Assembly: GCA_008711295.1 (NCBI GenBank)
Contig: VUYV01000121.1
Span: 199,690 to 263,689 of the forward strand
Direction: 5' to 3'
DNA length: 64,000 nt
Origin: Anarhynchus alexandrinus
Lineage: Eukaryota > Chordata > Aves > Charadriiformes > Charadriidae
This document shows positions 37,276-48,358 of this stretch, piece after piece. How positions within the stretch are numbered: position 1 is the stretch's first letter; every line of letters begins with the position of its first letter. The notes beneath the pieces are model-generated. The model did no database searches. It was not told where the DNA came from and was given only the letters and a program-made list of their open reading frames with translations. Position numbers and translations under genes: made by a program.

Positions 37276-40200
37276 ATTAATTCAATACTACTGATTCTGA
37301 CTTGCTACAGGGAATATATAAACATTTCCATGCAAAGTTGATATATATTTCTAAGATTTATAGTTTATGGTTTGCAGTCATTAAAACAACATTATTTGCA
37401 AGGTTAATACCCCAGTCCAATGGAGCGGAAAGCAGTATCTGCATTATAATCAAGATTATATTTTTATTTGCCAGTTATTCCTTTTAAATAAGTCTGTAGC
37501 ATTTGTTTTCTCCTATAGGGCAATATTATTAATAAAGCCTTACTGCCAGTAAGCTTACATAAATTTATTGAGAAACCCATTATTTTAAAGAATTTCCCTG
37601 GTATAAAATTAATCTTCTGTTGGTTTTTTTTGTTTGGGTGGTTTTTGGTTGTTTTTTTTTTTTTTTAAAATACATAGGGCAGAATCTTTTTCATGTAACT
37701 GCTTTAGCAAAGTTTTTCCCTTAGGTCTGTATATTATGGAAATGCTTTCAAGAGAAAGTAAAATAAAAAAAAACCAAAGGGAAGAATCAGTAACCCCTGT
37801 AAGTACACAGAATGTCATTGTAACATAAAGCCAAGCAATACGATTTCTAAAATTACAGACCTGAAGTTTTCTTTCAAAAAAATTACAAATAACTTCCAAG
37901 TTTGATTCTGCAGGCTATATTTACTGTAACATTAAAAAGTGAGAATATCTGCTGTCTCTCTAAAGGAAAGAGGGTTGCATTTAGCTGTACTTTAAATCTT
38001 CTGTAAGAATTAATCTGATCTGTACATGGGATGCCTGTCAGTGATTTCCAGGACTAATTGGACTAAAGTACGGTACAACCTAATTTTTCAGCATATGCCA
38101 CAGAATTTTGAGATTCCTAAATGCTTCACTCTTTTAAGAGTTTTGTTATTTTCTATTAGCTAGAACTTTGTTGTCTCCAACTGCCAGCAGAGGGAGAAAA
38201 AGCGATACGAAGTATAGAAATGTAATACAACACACCATCTCTCATCCGCACCACTGAAATAAATATGATGCGGTTTCAACCATTTCTTTTCTAGGACAGG
38301 GTACGCTCATTGTCAGTTCCCCAGTCTACAAGTAATCTGATTAATTGTTGGGGTTTTTTTTTTCCCCTCTCCAGTCTTTTCTTCCCCTCTCTCTTTTTGC
38401 CTTTCATTCCATGCAGGCTGAATCTTTACGAGATGTATAAATAGTGGAAGAATTATTCAGAGGGCTTTATTATGAAACTAGAAATCATTTCATTGACATT
38501 AATGGGAAAGTCTGTCTTTTGGAGAGCTCCACATTTCTAGATGCCATTTCCTGTTCTCAAGGTCCCCTAATGCAATGAACCAGGGCAAGATGGGAATTGC
38601 TTTACCTCTCTTATGCTTCAGAGACACGTGTATATGAGATGGGATGCTGAAGGGCTACATTTCTTTTAATACTAGCAGTTAGTCTTCTATATAGACTGGC
38701 TTCTGTTTTATTTAACAATTTCCTAAGCTTACTGGCACACATGCAGTTATTTTATACAGAGATGTCCACATTTCCCCCTAAAGCTGCCCTCCCTACATCT
38801 GTGCAAGCACACACATACACATGAAGCCATATAATACGCTATTTAAATAAAGTGCTTTCTCATTCTTTCCTTAGGCATAAAACCTGTCAGTTGTAACAGA
38901 GACAAAGGGCAGACAGCTCTTGCTGCTGCCTCATTGCGTCTTAGCTTCTGGCACTGGGAGGCTTGGCTGGCTAGGTCAGGTGTTTGGTCCTCTCTGCATG
39001 GATCCCCACAGCCCAGGTGAGGACACAAGTGTGACTGACAAGTTAAATGCTCTCTGCTCAGGATCCCCATCCTCATCTACTGCCTGGAGCGTGGTATCAC
39101 AAACCACCTGCTTTAAATAAGGGGCTGGGGATGCATCAGCAGAGCCAAAGGGCAGAGCTCCCAGGCATAAATTACTTTCTTATTGCTCTCATATTCCTAA
39201 AGTGGTCTGCCCTTTAGGTCACCCTGCTCTTTCCAGCTGTAGCATGTTACACACATAGATGATCATGAACCTAATAGCAAGTGATGGCAGTGCTAAATCA
39301 TCTGACACTTCTAGCTGTCTACAGGTGCCCATGAATCATCTGGTGTTGGGAGAATTTCTGTTCCAAGGCTGAATTAAACCAAGCTACGGAGAGGTGAATG
39401 ATGACCAAAACACATTAGACACTCACTGTATGAAACATCCTCATCGATAAGACACTCACCAGAAATGGGATAAACCCCGAGTGAGGTCCTTGCTCTGCCA
39501 GCAATCAGAGGTTTGGCTCCGAGTCTCCTGTACAACAGACATCAGTTCCTGCTGCTGCAGGATTGGCTTATCTGAAGCAGAAATTGGGACAAACCCCTCT
39601 CTTCCCACTTACGTCTCCCCCTAAGTTAGAAGAGACATTGGAAACTTTAAGAAGAGCTGTTTCAGAAGGCAGAGAAGGTCTTGAATGGGGCTGCAAAGAT
39701 GGAACAAGAGGCAGCAGTTCAAATAATAATATAGCACAGGGGAGAAAAGCTCTACAGTGGCATGCAGAGAAGCAGAGGAATCCAAGATTTAATATTTATA
39801 TCACATGAGCGGTATTATGATAAATAAAGTTTGCTGCCATCAAAGGCTGTTGGAACCGTGCAGGTACCACCTTCGCAGGGGGACTGGCAGAGGGAAAGGT
39901 TATCCATAATGTCAGAGGAGGGCTGTTACTGAGGCATAGCAACCTGAACACTCAGTTAAAGGAAAAATGGGCCATAATAGATTCAGGATGGAACAAGAGG
40001 CTTGCTGACAAGGCCATAGAGGACAGATGCCAGCTGCCCCCCATCCTGTTAAATTACAAATGGATATTAAAGATGTCCTGAGGTTTCTGTCCTCTCTAGC
40101 CGGGCAGTGCTGAACACCACAAGGCATGGGGCTGTTCTGCACCTCCATTCACAAAGTGCTATGGCTATGCTGACTGGTGAAGAGACAACTAAAGCAGTCT

Positions 40201-41384
40201 TTTTCAGAGCAAGGTCTGTTTTGGGTCTGGTTTGTTTGCTGTAGGACACACAGAGCTAAGGATACAGGCTACATGTGCTACCACGCTACTGCATAAAGCC
40301 TTCCAAGGCAGGACTTAAGTGTTAAAATATCTTAATCTGTGTGGTATATGGTAACCCACCTGGGACCGACCTCAGCAGTATACATAGGCCAACATTTAGA
40401 CTAGTACAAGTCTGAGCTTTGCCTCTTGCTGTGCTCTGAACTTATGCAAAACTATACAGAAGCAGAAGGCAATATATGAACAGTGCAGAGGACCAAAAAA
40501 AGTTCAATCAGTGCATGTGTGTATCCTCCCTTCTGAAAAAGCAGTGAAAGCAAAGCTACCACCTGTCTTTGGAGCAAGGATGCAGGAGCTTCACTGTTTT
40601 AAAAATCCATTAATCTGACAATTGCAACTTGATGCACAGCAGTGCACAATAAACTTCGAGGACCAGGCTGGTGCTGTTAGAAGAATGGTGCAGCTGGCTT
40701 AGCATTTTTTACCTGCGTGTAAATTCTGCTGACTTAACCACAGCTTTCTTCAGGGATTCCTCTAGGACCTAGACTTCTCTCATGTCAGAAGGACTTGCCT
40801 ACATGTGATAAATGGTTAGATTACTCCAAAAACAGTTTTCAGGGACAGTCAGGAAGAGAAGCAATGTGTACGCAGCTTCTGCACTTCAACCGCTTGCCAT
40901 GCAGGCATGTCTGTTGATTACTCATTGTCTCCTAAAAAGGTTATTCATTCAAGAATGCATAAGCTCAACACCACTACATAAGCTAGCACCAAACCAGTAG
41001 GTTTGTACTGTACCATTGCCTATGGTAGCTCATAACAACTCTGGAATTCATAATAGCTTTGGTACCCATAAAGGCAGCCTATAACCAGAGTGTTTTGCAT
41101 TTATCACTGTGTGCCTCCATAGTCATGTTTGTACAACTCATTGGTCATGGCACCAGTGAAGGTAACAGCACTGTACATTGAACAGTCATGCCTAAAAACT
41201 TCTCTGTTATCGTTGTGGCAGTATAAAACTTCCTGTCCTGGTGCTGGACACTGACAGCTACTGGGCATGCTCTGGTGTCTAAGCAGCTCCCAAATCAAAG
41301 CTGGTAGGTAGCTCATGGGCTTCGAGTGCAGGCAGTGCTAGCAGGTAGACCTGTCTGTATGGAGATTTGTGTTCTACAAAACCA
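37276..41384. other. Unique non-coding DNA, no gene seen
   Basis: Contains a T/G-rich tract at 37622-37670 ending in T15 then A4, and a GGGGTTTTTTTTTTCCCC-type tract near 38350. A CTCF-like motif at 38182-38196 is listed separately. The stretch 39560-40130 is moderately G+C-rich and purine-rich with an 81-codon open frame. It might be an eroded repeat, but I could not match it to a family. No exon or RNA gene was recognised. Confidence 0.45.
38182..38196 (+). promoter_or_regulatory. CTCF-like motif (candidate)
   Basis: TGCCAGCAGAGGGAG matches the CTCF core pattern CCASYAGRKGGCRS at nearly all informative positions; the C of GGC is replaced by A. CTCF sites mark loop anchors and insulators in vertebrate genomes. 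Many matches of this quality are unoccupied, and no partner site of opposite orientation is established. Confidence 0.3.
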
Positions 41385-41475
41385 GGACTATGGACTTCAG
41401 TGAAGTCACTGCAGCACAGCAAAGGAAAAATCAGGCCCATGCTGTGCTACAAATGGTTTGTGCAGGATTGTGGGT
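41385..41475. mobile_element. Possible half of a palindromic ancient repeat
   Basis: GACTTCAGTGAAGTCACTGCAG, then AAAATCAGGCCC, then TTTGTGCAGGATTGTGGG. Each resembles an inner or terminal word of the palindromic amniote repeats seen elsewhere in this window, in the expected order for right halves. Similarity is too short for a firm family assignment. Confidence 0.3.
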
Positions 41476-42056
41476 GTATTTAATTCAGCTCAGCAAGGAC
41501 TATTTAGCCAGATTATTTATTGTTCTTTTTTTATGAGGCTGTGGCTTGTTTTTCCTCAAAAATTCATGTTTCTTACTCTCATTTGTAACTTGCCAGGGGC
41601 AAGCAAAGCATAGCAAATACACAGAAAGCCAAGGCCTAGCAGGATAGTTCATTTTAGACTTACGCTGCTAGTGGAATTTGCTGCTTGTATCAACTTCTGC
41701 AAATGGGGCAGGCATAGGGAAATGGGTTCCCAAGTAGCAAGTCATACAGTATATTTAGAAAGTACTGATTCACTTAGGGAAGCATGCAGTCAGTGAATAA
41801 AACTGTTAGATATGGGAATCAGCACATTTCACAGCATCAACATGCTGCAGAGAAGGCTATAGCCAGTGCTAACATGCTTATTGTTACCCATTCCCATCAC
41901 CGGGAAGAAAGCACAGTGCAATTAAAAGATTGATCTCCTGGACAAAACGCTTAATAAAAACAAAAAAAAACCCTGAAAGTAATTCCACATTTTCAAATAT
42001 TATGCTTCACTTATGTTGCCTGAGTTGTTTGCAAGCAGCTACAAATATCTAAAAAT

Positions 42057-42186
42057 CAGGTCCAATTCTATGGTCTTGATTCTGTTTCCACTCAGACCAG
42101 TACTGGAGTCTGGAGTAAGTTAACGGAAGTTAATGTAGAAACAAAGAAATAAAACTAATGCAAGTGAAATATGAGTTAGACCTGGT
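42057..42186. mobile_element. Palindromic MITE-like ancient repeat
   Basis: The left end reads CAGGTCCAATTCTATGGTCTTG and the right end ends AAGTGAAATATGAGTTAGACCTGG. The right end reverse-complemented (CCAGGTCTAACTCATATTTCACTT) resembles the left. Inner sequence (CTGGAGTAAGTTAACGGAAGTTAATG) fits the 'GGAGTAACTCCATTGACTTCAATGG' centre of the family. The element is non-coding, old and imperfectly paired, and it is related in design to 12202-12302. Confidence 0.5.
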
Positions 42187-42309
42187 CTACAGAAAAGTTT
42201 AAGAAAAAATCCAGCTTCAATTTGCTGGTTCAATCAAGCCAAAGTAAGATCAGTATTGGCAGAAACAGACATAGAAGACATAATATTTTATGCTCTTTGT
42301 ATAAAACTG

Positions 42310-42347
42310 TTTTTTTGGGGTGTTTGTTTGGTTGGGTTTTTTTAAGG
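42310..42347 (+). repeat. T/G-rich low-complexity tract
   Basis: T8, G4, then GTTTG/GGTTGGG units and T7. It belongs to the dispersed T/G-rich class also seen at 10820-10855, 29811-29939, 37622-37670 and 49217-49256. Confidence 0.8.
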
Positions 42348-42465
42348 AGACATGACATAGTACCTGAACTTGTCATTTTAGGGGGAACACAGGTGTGATC
42401 TGATAGCACTCATTTTTTGGGGATTTTGGTTTTTTTCAATGTTGTGTTAGATATCATACGCTGCA

Positions 42466-42530
42466 GACCAAATTCTCAACTAATTTAAGCAGATGTAACA
42501 CCTTTAATTTCAGTGCAACTCCCTTAGTTA
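42466..42530 (+). mobile_element. Half of a palindromic ancient repeat
   Basis: GACCAAATTCTCAACTAATTTAAGCAGATGTAACACC followed by TTTAATTTCAGTGCAACTCCCTT matches the left half and centre order of the same amniote palindromic family ('GCCAAATTCTCAGCTGGTGTAA...TCCATTGACTTCAATGG'). The right half is not clear. It lies only about 280 bases from the fuller copy at 42057-42186. Confidence 0.45.
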
Positions 42531-43506
42531 GTGCTGCTCAGCACTGACATTTTCATGAAATGTATTAGTATAAGTCAATGCAGTTAGACAACACAAGCAT
42601 AGCTGCATTTGGTAGGGACCAAACTAGCTCTATTTGTTAATGCTAAGACCAGAAAAGACGATTACATTATACAGTCTGATCTGCTGGACAGCACAGTCCA
42701 TTCACTGAGCCAAAACCCCCAATTAAAATAGATTAGAATTTGATCCTGAGCATGTACAAGAAATACCAGCCAGGTAGCTAAGAATGATGAAACAGAGAAC
42801 GGACTGAGCAGCATCCGTCCATAACCATCCAGGCTTTGAGTTCTGGTCTCTTTCCAGCTCTGATTACATCTCTCTAGTTGTGCATTTAAGGAAGGGGAAA
42901 TATGAAAAAATGAAAAACATTTTAAAAACACAGTCTTTAAGGCCTGCAGACAATTGACTGAAGGACAAGATTCAGTAACTAACTGAAAGTACTAACTAGC
43001 TGAATTCAAAACCAAAATGTCATGAATACATTGAGACTGAAGCAGAAAATTTTTTCTTCCTCATTAATCCACACAGACAGCACAGACTAAAATTCTCTGT
43101 GGAATGACTCCTAGTGCCCACTCATCAAGTAAACTATCTCAGCATTTAATTATCCTGTTCCTAGGGAGCACCTCCTTTGTTCCTTCTCCTTTCTTTTGCC
43201 TGGAAAGATCCCTCTTAGTCTGAAATTGAATTAGTTCAACTTCACCTTCCAGCTGCTGAACTGGAATATACCTTGTAACAGTTGCTGTCATATCACTTTC
43301 CATGTTTCAGGACTGATTTGAAGCCGTGAAGTCCCCTTCCAATGTTGTCATTGAATAGACTTGTGCATGCAAATGGTTCAAAACTCAGTGATGAACTGCT
43401 GCAGCTAGTGGTTCAGTTCTGATTTCTCTGCATCATATTACACAAGCCTCTTAAAAGGCTAACAAATAGTTAAGTCTCTGTACATGCTAAATGAGAATGT
43501 ATGTAA

Positions 43507-44007
43507 CATTTCCTTTTATCATTGTTGAATCCTTCAATTGATTTCACTCCAGAAGTTTCAATCTCTCTTGGACATTTTTCGCTCTATTACCAGTTGTCTT
43601 TTTTGAGCAAGTCTGCAAATCAGAAGATTATATCACTGCCTAGCATGTCAATAGAAACACTGAAGAGCATCAGGCTCCAGATTTTAGGGGAAGCTACTAG
43701 AGACCGTGTCTCTTGCACTGCTAGATCTCCATTCTCTGTGTTATCTGTAGACAAGGTAGATTTTAATTCAACTAACATGTCTGATACATCTCACATAAGG
43801 CAAGTTTGCTTGGTTTTTAATCATAATACAGTTTTAGTTCTAAATCAGCATAAATTGAAGGGTGGTATGTCAACCAAACTTCTAAGACATACAAAAAAGT
43901 ACACACACTCCTCCCCAAAGAACAGCTTTCCACCACCATTAATGTCTTCATTAAATAATGACTGTCTAAAATATAATTCCTGCACATTTCTAAATCCTAG
44001 CTTTTAA
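43507..44007 (+). other. Long open frame, coding status doubtful
   Basis: The frame is open for 166 codons between the stop at 43504-43506 and the stop at 44005-44007, which is long for A+T-rich DNA. There is no ATG near its beginning; the first usable start would be a TTG or an internal ATG. The translation is Ser/Leu/Asn-rich, with no signal peptide, membrane segment, zinc-binding cluster or family motif that I recognise. A CTCCAG at about 43546-43551 and an AAGGTAGA at about 43753-43760 could serve as splice sites for a roughly 200-base exon, but both are weak. I judge it more likely a chance frame than an exon. My rough estimate is that a window of this size and composition would contain fewer than one such frame by chance. 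Confidence 0.12.
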
Positions 44008-46026
44008 TAGCCTGTGGTGCTGGCTGAGGTTTGTGAAGGAACCATGAAAGAAAGAAGGGAGCAAACTGTCATTTGACTGCACAGATAGCTATGACCATCC
44101 TCACCATTACCAGCAGAGATCAGCTCATCTTCCCCCATAAGACCGAACTGTGTCTCCCTCTGTCGTATGGGGTGGGTTCATCCCCCAGTTGTGCTCTAGT
44201 ACCAAACAACTCTTGGCTACTGCTGCCCTCCCTACATCTCTTTTTACCATTTTAGCACTTACATCTATCAGTGACCCAATTGCCCTTTGATATTTCCGTG
44301 ATTTCATTGGTTTCCCATAAGGGATCAGCATGCGATTTGCATGCTTGTGAGCACAGGAGTTGCTTACAGAGAATTCACACCAAATGCAAACAGACATTTT
44401 CACATCATCCAAGCCAGATTCTTAAAAATGGTAAGTAACAAGCATTTGCCCCGCTCTTCACCAAAAGCGTATCATTTATAGCTAGAAAAATAGAATGATA
44501 TGGTCTAAAAGTTTTCTCTCTTCTGCTTGAAGACTGCCAGTGCTCTCTGATGGTAGCTTTAGATGCAGAAAGCTCTCAGGAAAGCAGAAGCATTAAAAAT
44601 AAATGCAAGATGCTTCATGCAAGTTATAACATACTGAACCTTCAGAATAAATTATTTATACCAAAGGTTGGATGTGCCATAATAGCATCCACCCAGCAGC
44701 TAAGAAATGTATAGGAAACGAGAGAGCAAACCACAGAAACTAACAGAAAGAAGCCTGCCAGCTACAGCTGCAAGCCTGATAGGAAAAATAACATAATGCT
44801 TAACTAAAATTATTCAAAGAGAACAAAGGGATGAGTAGTTCACCTGGGTTTTGTTGTTTTGGTTTTTTTTTCCCCTGATAGTCTATAATAAGAACACAAG
44901 GACCAGAGGACTTTGCAGCATTACAAATCTGGTGTATTTTGTCATATTACACACCTATATTTCTATGCAAATAAAAAGGTCATAGTTGCCAAACCTTCAC
45001 TTTTTTTAAAAAAAAAAAAAAAGTATGACTTGAGATTTCCCATGCAATAATAATATACCAACTCTTTTAATGGAGTATTTTAGTTCTTACATTGTTTTTA
45101 GTATTATATTAACTAGCAGCTTCCAGTAGTATAGTCTTAACAAGTACAAGATTAGCCTTGGCCAGGATGCTTTCTGGAGGTAGTTGCAAGCACGCTGCAA
45201 TCAAATCACCTCTCCCAGGATGGGGTTACATTGTAGAGAAAAATCCATTGTGTAAGGCAGCAGACAGAGCACAAAATGCACACTCTTTAGCTCTGCACAG
45301 CACCATATTTTACCTCCATCTCCTTGCTATTAACATATGAGGTTGAAGTGCTGGAAAAAAACCCATACGGTGATCTGGGGACACAGATCTTCTCACACCA
45401 CAGCATAGAAGCAGGAGGTGCAGGCTAGTGAGGTAAAATACCAGGGAAAACTTAATCCCAATCCCTTTAGTAAATCCTTACTTCCACATTCTTTAATCTC
45501 TCTTTTACACCCCTGGTGATCAACTCTCTCCATTTTGAATCAAGAGTTCAAAAAGACGGTGCAACGTAATCTGCATATCATATTATTTCTAAAGTTACCT
45601 TTATATTCTGAAAGTTCCCTCCACCACCAGGGACCTGTTAGGTCAGAATACAAATACACACACCCTGACGTGGAAAACTTTTCAGTCTGAAGTCTTTCCT
45701 GTAAGAAGGCAGTCAGAATATTACACTCTCACTATATTGCATTTCTGTGGAATATTTTCAGCTGATGCCATGCTGAGAGTATAAGAGGTTGGAGTTTCGT
45801 GTTAACATAGTTGTCTCTTCCTTCCTGGAGGCCTGCTAAGCAGGGGAAGTCTACTAACTATGCACGATAGTATATAACAAATTTAAGGGTGCAATATTCA
45901 AGTCTGTAAAGCTCTTCCATAAAGTAGGGCAACATAGCATAAATGCTACATATTATAAGCAACGTTTTACAGACAAAGATATTCACCGAATCCTGAAATG
46001 TTGTAACCCCTTTGCTTCAGAGAGCA

Positions 46027-46049
46027 TCACGTGAAGCTGCAGAGGGCAC
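46027..46049 (+). promoter_or_regulatory. E-box plus CTCF-like motif (candidate)
   Basis: TCACGTGA at 46027-46034 is a perfect 8-bp palindromic E-box of the USF/MITF type. It is followed directly by GCTGCAGAGGGCAC at 46036-46049, which matches the CTCF core at 12 of 14 positions. Either motif alone would be unremarkable. The adjacency is noted, but no promoter or transcript is visible beside it. Confidence 0.22.
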
Positions 46050-46830
46050 ACACTGCACCACCCTGACAGCGGTCCACAATGCATCTATGAACTGCATGTT
46101 TTCCATGATGACTGACAGCACTGCTCCACAGCTGTATGCTACATGGGTACGATGAGCACAGCCAGCTACACCCTTACATTTTTGTTTCAGTCATAAACCA
46201 TTCTACAGAAGGGAATTGTCCATGCACCATCTTCAGGGCCATCTGTAGGCTATACATCACGCTTGGTGAAAGCCCCTGAACTCAGTAACACCCAGTTTAT
46301 TGTCCAAGACTGTCACCTAAATATAACAGAGCACAAACTAATCATTTTTACTGCTGTCATGAGGCTGAGCACGGGAGGGTAGGATGAAGCTGAGGGGCAT
46401 GCTAACTTTCAGTAAAGAATCTGAAACACTATTTCAGAGTGTTTTTCAGAACGGGCAACAAAGAGGCTGCTCTTGCACTGCGGGTTGCTCTGCAGGCTTC
46501 AAAGGCACAACAGTCTACTTTGGATTTTTCATAGGTCGCTTTGGAAATGCACATACACCCCAGACAATGGGGTAATACTCCTCATTTCAGTATATTGCCT
46601 AGATACAAATTTAAACAGACATTGTCCTTTCTCACTGTAAACGGGTAGAGAGTTCCATGGTATGACAGAAGCTATGTATGTAGCAACTGCTAATAGTTTC
46701 AGCTGAAATCAGAAGCACATTTAACAAAGTATGAAGCATAGAAACAGATCTATAAAAATAACTCTACAGCCAAACAAACTATTCAAATCTGCACTACATT
46801 TCTCACCAAATATATCGGCATACAAAAGTC

Positions 46831-46840
46831 GGGGGGGGGG
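46831..46840 (+). repeat. G10 homopolymer
   Basis: Ten consecutive G. Length is likely to be error-prone or polymorphic. Confidence 0.9.
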
Positions 46841-47860
46841 TCTTAAATTTGTCATTGGAAAGAAAATCCTGTCGTGGTATGCTTAGATGCAATTCTTTTA
46901 TTAACCCCACTGTGAATTCTAAGCAATTCCACTGATCTCAAAACTATAATGGTGCAAAAAGCACAAAAAATGTGAGGACAATCGTATCCAGTATCACAAC
47001 CAGAATAACAGGATGAATAATGGACAAATTGAGGCAGAACTTTAGCTGTTGTAAAGCAACTTACGGATTTCTGTGGCAAGGTTAATTTACACCGGATGTA
47101 GATGTTGGTCCATTGTCAGCAAATCCTGTTTTCTCACACTTACATTAACAAACCTGTTAGGAACATGGGAACAAATGCAAAAGTAGGTGTAATGATTAAT
47201 TTGATTAAACTCTCTGAATTAATTTACTCCTTAAAAGTAATAGAGTATGCCCTATAAATGGACAATGTAAAAGTTTTTTTTTTAAAAAGCCATTAAAATC
47301 ACAGTAACTATTGAGTAAATTAAAGGCACTGGCAATGATTCATCATTTCATTGCAATTAAAAACTAATTGTATGCCTAAATAAATAATGTCAGAGTTTTA
47401 TTCATGATAGTGGGGAAAATAGGGTTGAACAGCTTAGGTTAGAGAGAGACTCTTGTCCTTTCACTAATGGAGAGGATTAAACTACAAAATAATTTTTTAC
47501 CAACACCAGCATTTATGCTGCAGCATTAAATGTGAAGATCAAAATGACCAGTTGCAGCAAAGAAATTGGAGCAATGGCATTAATAAAACCACAGAGGCCA
47601 GCCGTCTTGCGCACCACAGGGAAATGCAGTTTTGCACAGTTGGTGTTTTGAGGCACATATGTGACACAATTAGTATAACAAAATAAGTTTCTCCTTGCTG
47701 AAGCATTTACTGCAAATTGAGTCATTAATCTCATTTATAAAACAGGCACGATGGCTAGCACACTGTGATTGGCCAAGGCGATTTCTTCTCATTAGTGTGT
47801 GAATAGCTCAATCTTGTTCACTTTAAATGTGGGTCATTTTAACTAAATATAAATACTTCA

Positions 47861-47935
47861 GCCCCAAGACCCTGCAAGAACTGTTACTGTATTTATATGA
47901 GCAATTTAAAGTTCCAACATGCTGGTGATGTTGTG
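47861..47935 (+). mobile_element. Left terminus of an ancient palindromic repeat
   Basis: GCCCCAAGACCCTGCAAGAACT followed by TGTTACTG and TATGAGCAATTT resembles the left half of an amniote palindromic element ('GGCCCTGATCCTGCAAACACTTAC...ATGAGTAACTTTA'). The first 22 bases are also the near reverse complement of the sequence ending at 48358, so the two may be the termini of one element about 500 bp long. Confidence 0.4.
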
Positions 47936-47950
47936 GGCTAGCACCTACCC

Positions 47951-48050
47951 GGATTACCCTATGGCCACGGCAGCAGGAATATTGCCATCATCATTTCAGA
48001 GATGAAGACTCAAAGCTCAGAGGGACTCAGGACTAAGGTCATTGAAAGAC
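47951..48050 (-). mobile_element. Probable MIR SINE fragment
   Basis: Read on the minus strand, the segment follows the MIR core. On the plus strand ATCATCATTTCAGAGATGAAGA, then CTCAGAGGGACTCAGGACTAAGGTCA correspond to 'ATCCCCATTTTACAGATGAGGAA ... CACAGAGAGGTTAAGTGACTTGCCCAAGGTCA', and GGATTACCCTATGG just before corresponds to the 'CCTATGAGG' region. It is diverged and truncated, and lies between the two inverted termini at 47861 and 48358. Confidence 0.5.
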
Positions 48051-48304
48051 TTCATCTTCTAAGAGAATGCAAGTACATTGAGGCTCCTAAATTCAAATAG
48101 TGATTCAGAAAATCTCTGCTGAGTTGCTGCCAAAAGCTGAAGCTGCCTATGCTCACAAGATGTCTACCTACTCAACCGTTTATCGTGTTTGTACCTACCC
48201 AAAACTCCCCAGAATGAGATACCTGGCATATGCCTCCTGCCTTGTCCTGGTCATGTTTCAGGGGATAGGTCTTTTTTCAGCATAAGCTCTCTGTGGCGTT
48301 GGAT

Positions 48305-48358
48305 CCAGACTCTTTTACCACATACATAATTTTGTAGGAGTTTTGCAGGGTCAGGGCC
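48305..48358 (+). mobile_element. Right terminus of an ancient palindromic repeat
   Basis: The stretch ends AGTTTTGCAGGGTCAGGGCC. Its reverse complement GGCCCTGACCCTGCAAAACT closely matches the left terminus at 47861-47882. The preceding TTTTACCACATACATAATTTTGTAGG fits the inner sequence of the same family. No clear target-site duplication flanks the pair. Confidence 0.45.

Larger units (their letters stand above)
42531..47860. other. Unique non-coding DNA with one unusually long open frame
   Basis: Mostly A+T-rich. An uninterrupted plus-strand frame at 43507-44007 is listed separately. Simple tracts are T7A15 at 45001-45022, G10 at 46831-46840 and T10A5 at 47274-47288. A CACGTG E-box and CTCF-like motif sit together at 46027-46049. 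The segment 47160-47420 is A+T-rich with many TAAT/ATTA words. No gene or RNA is recognised. Confidence 0.45.
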
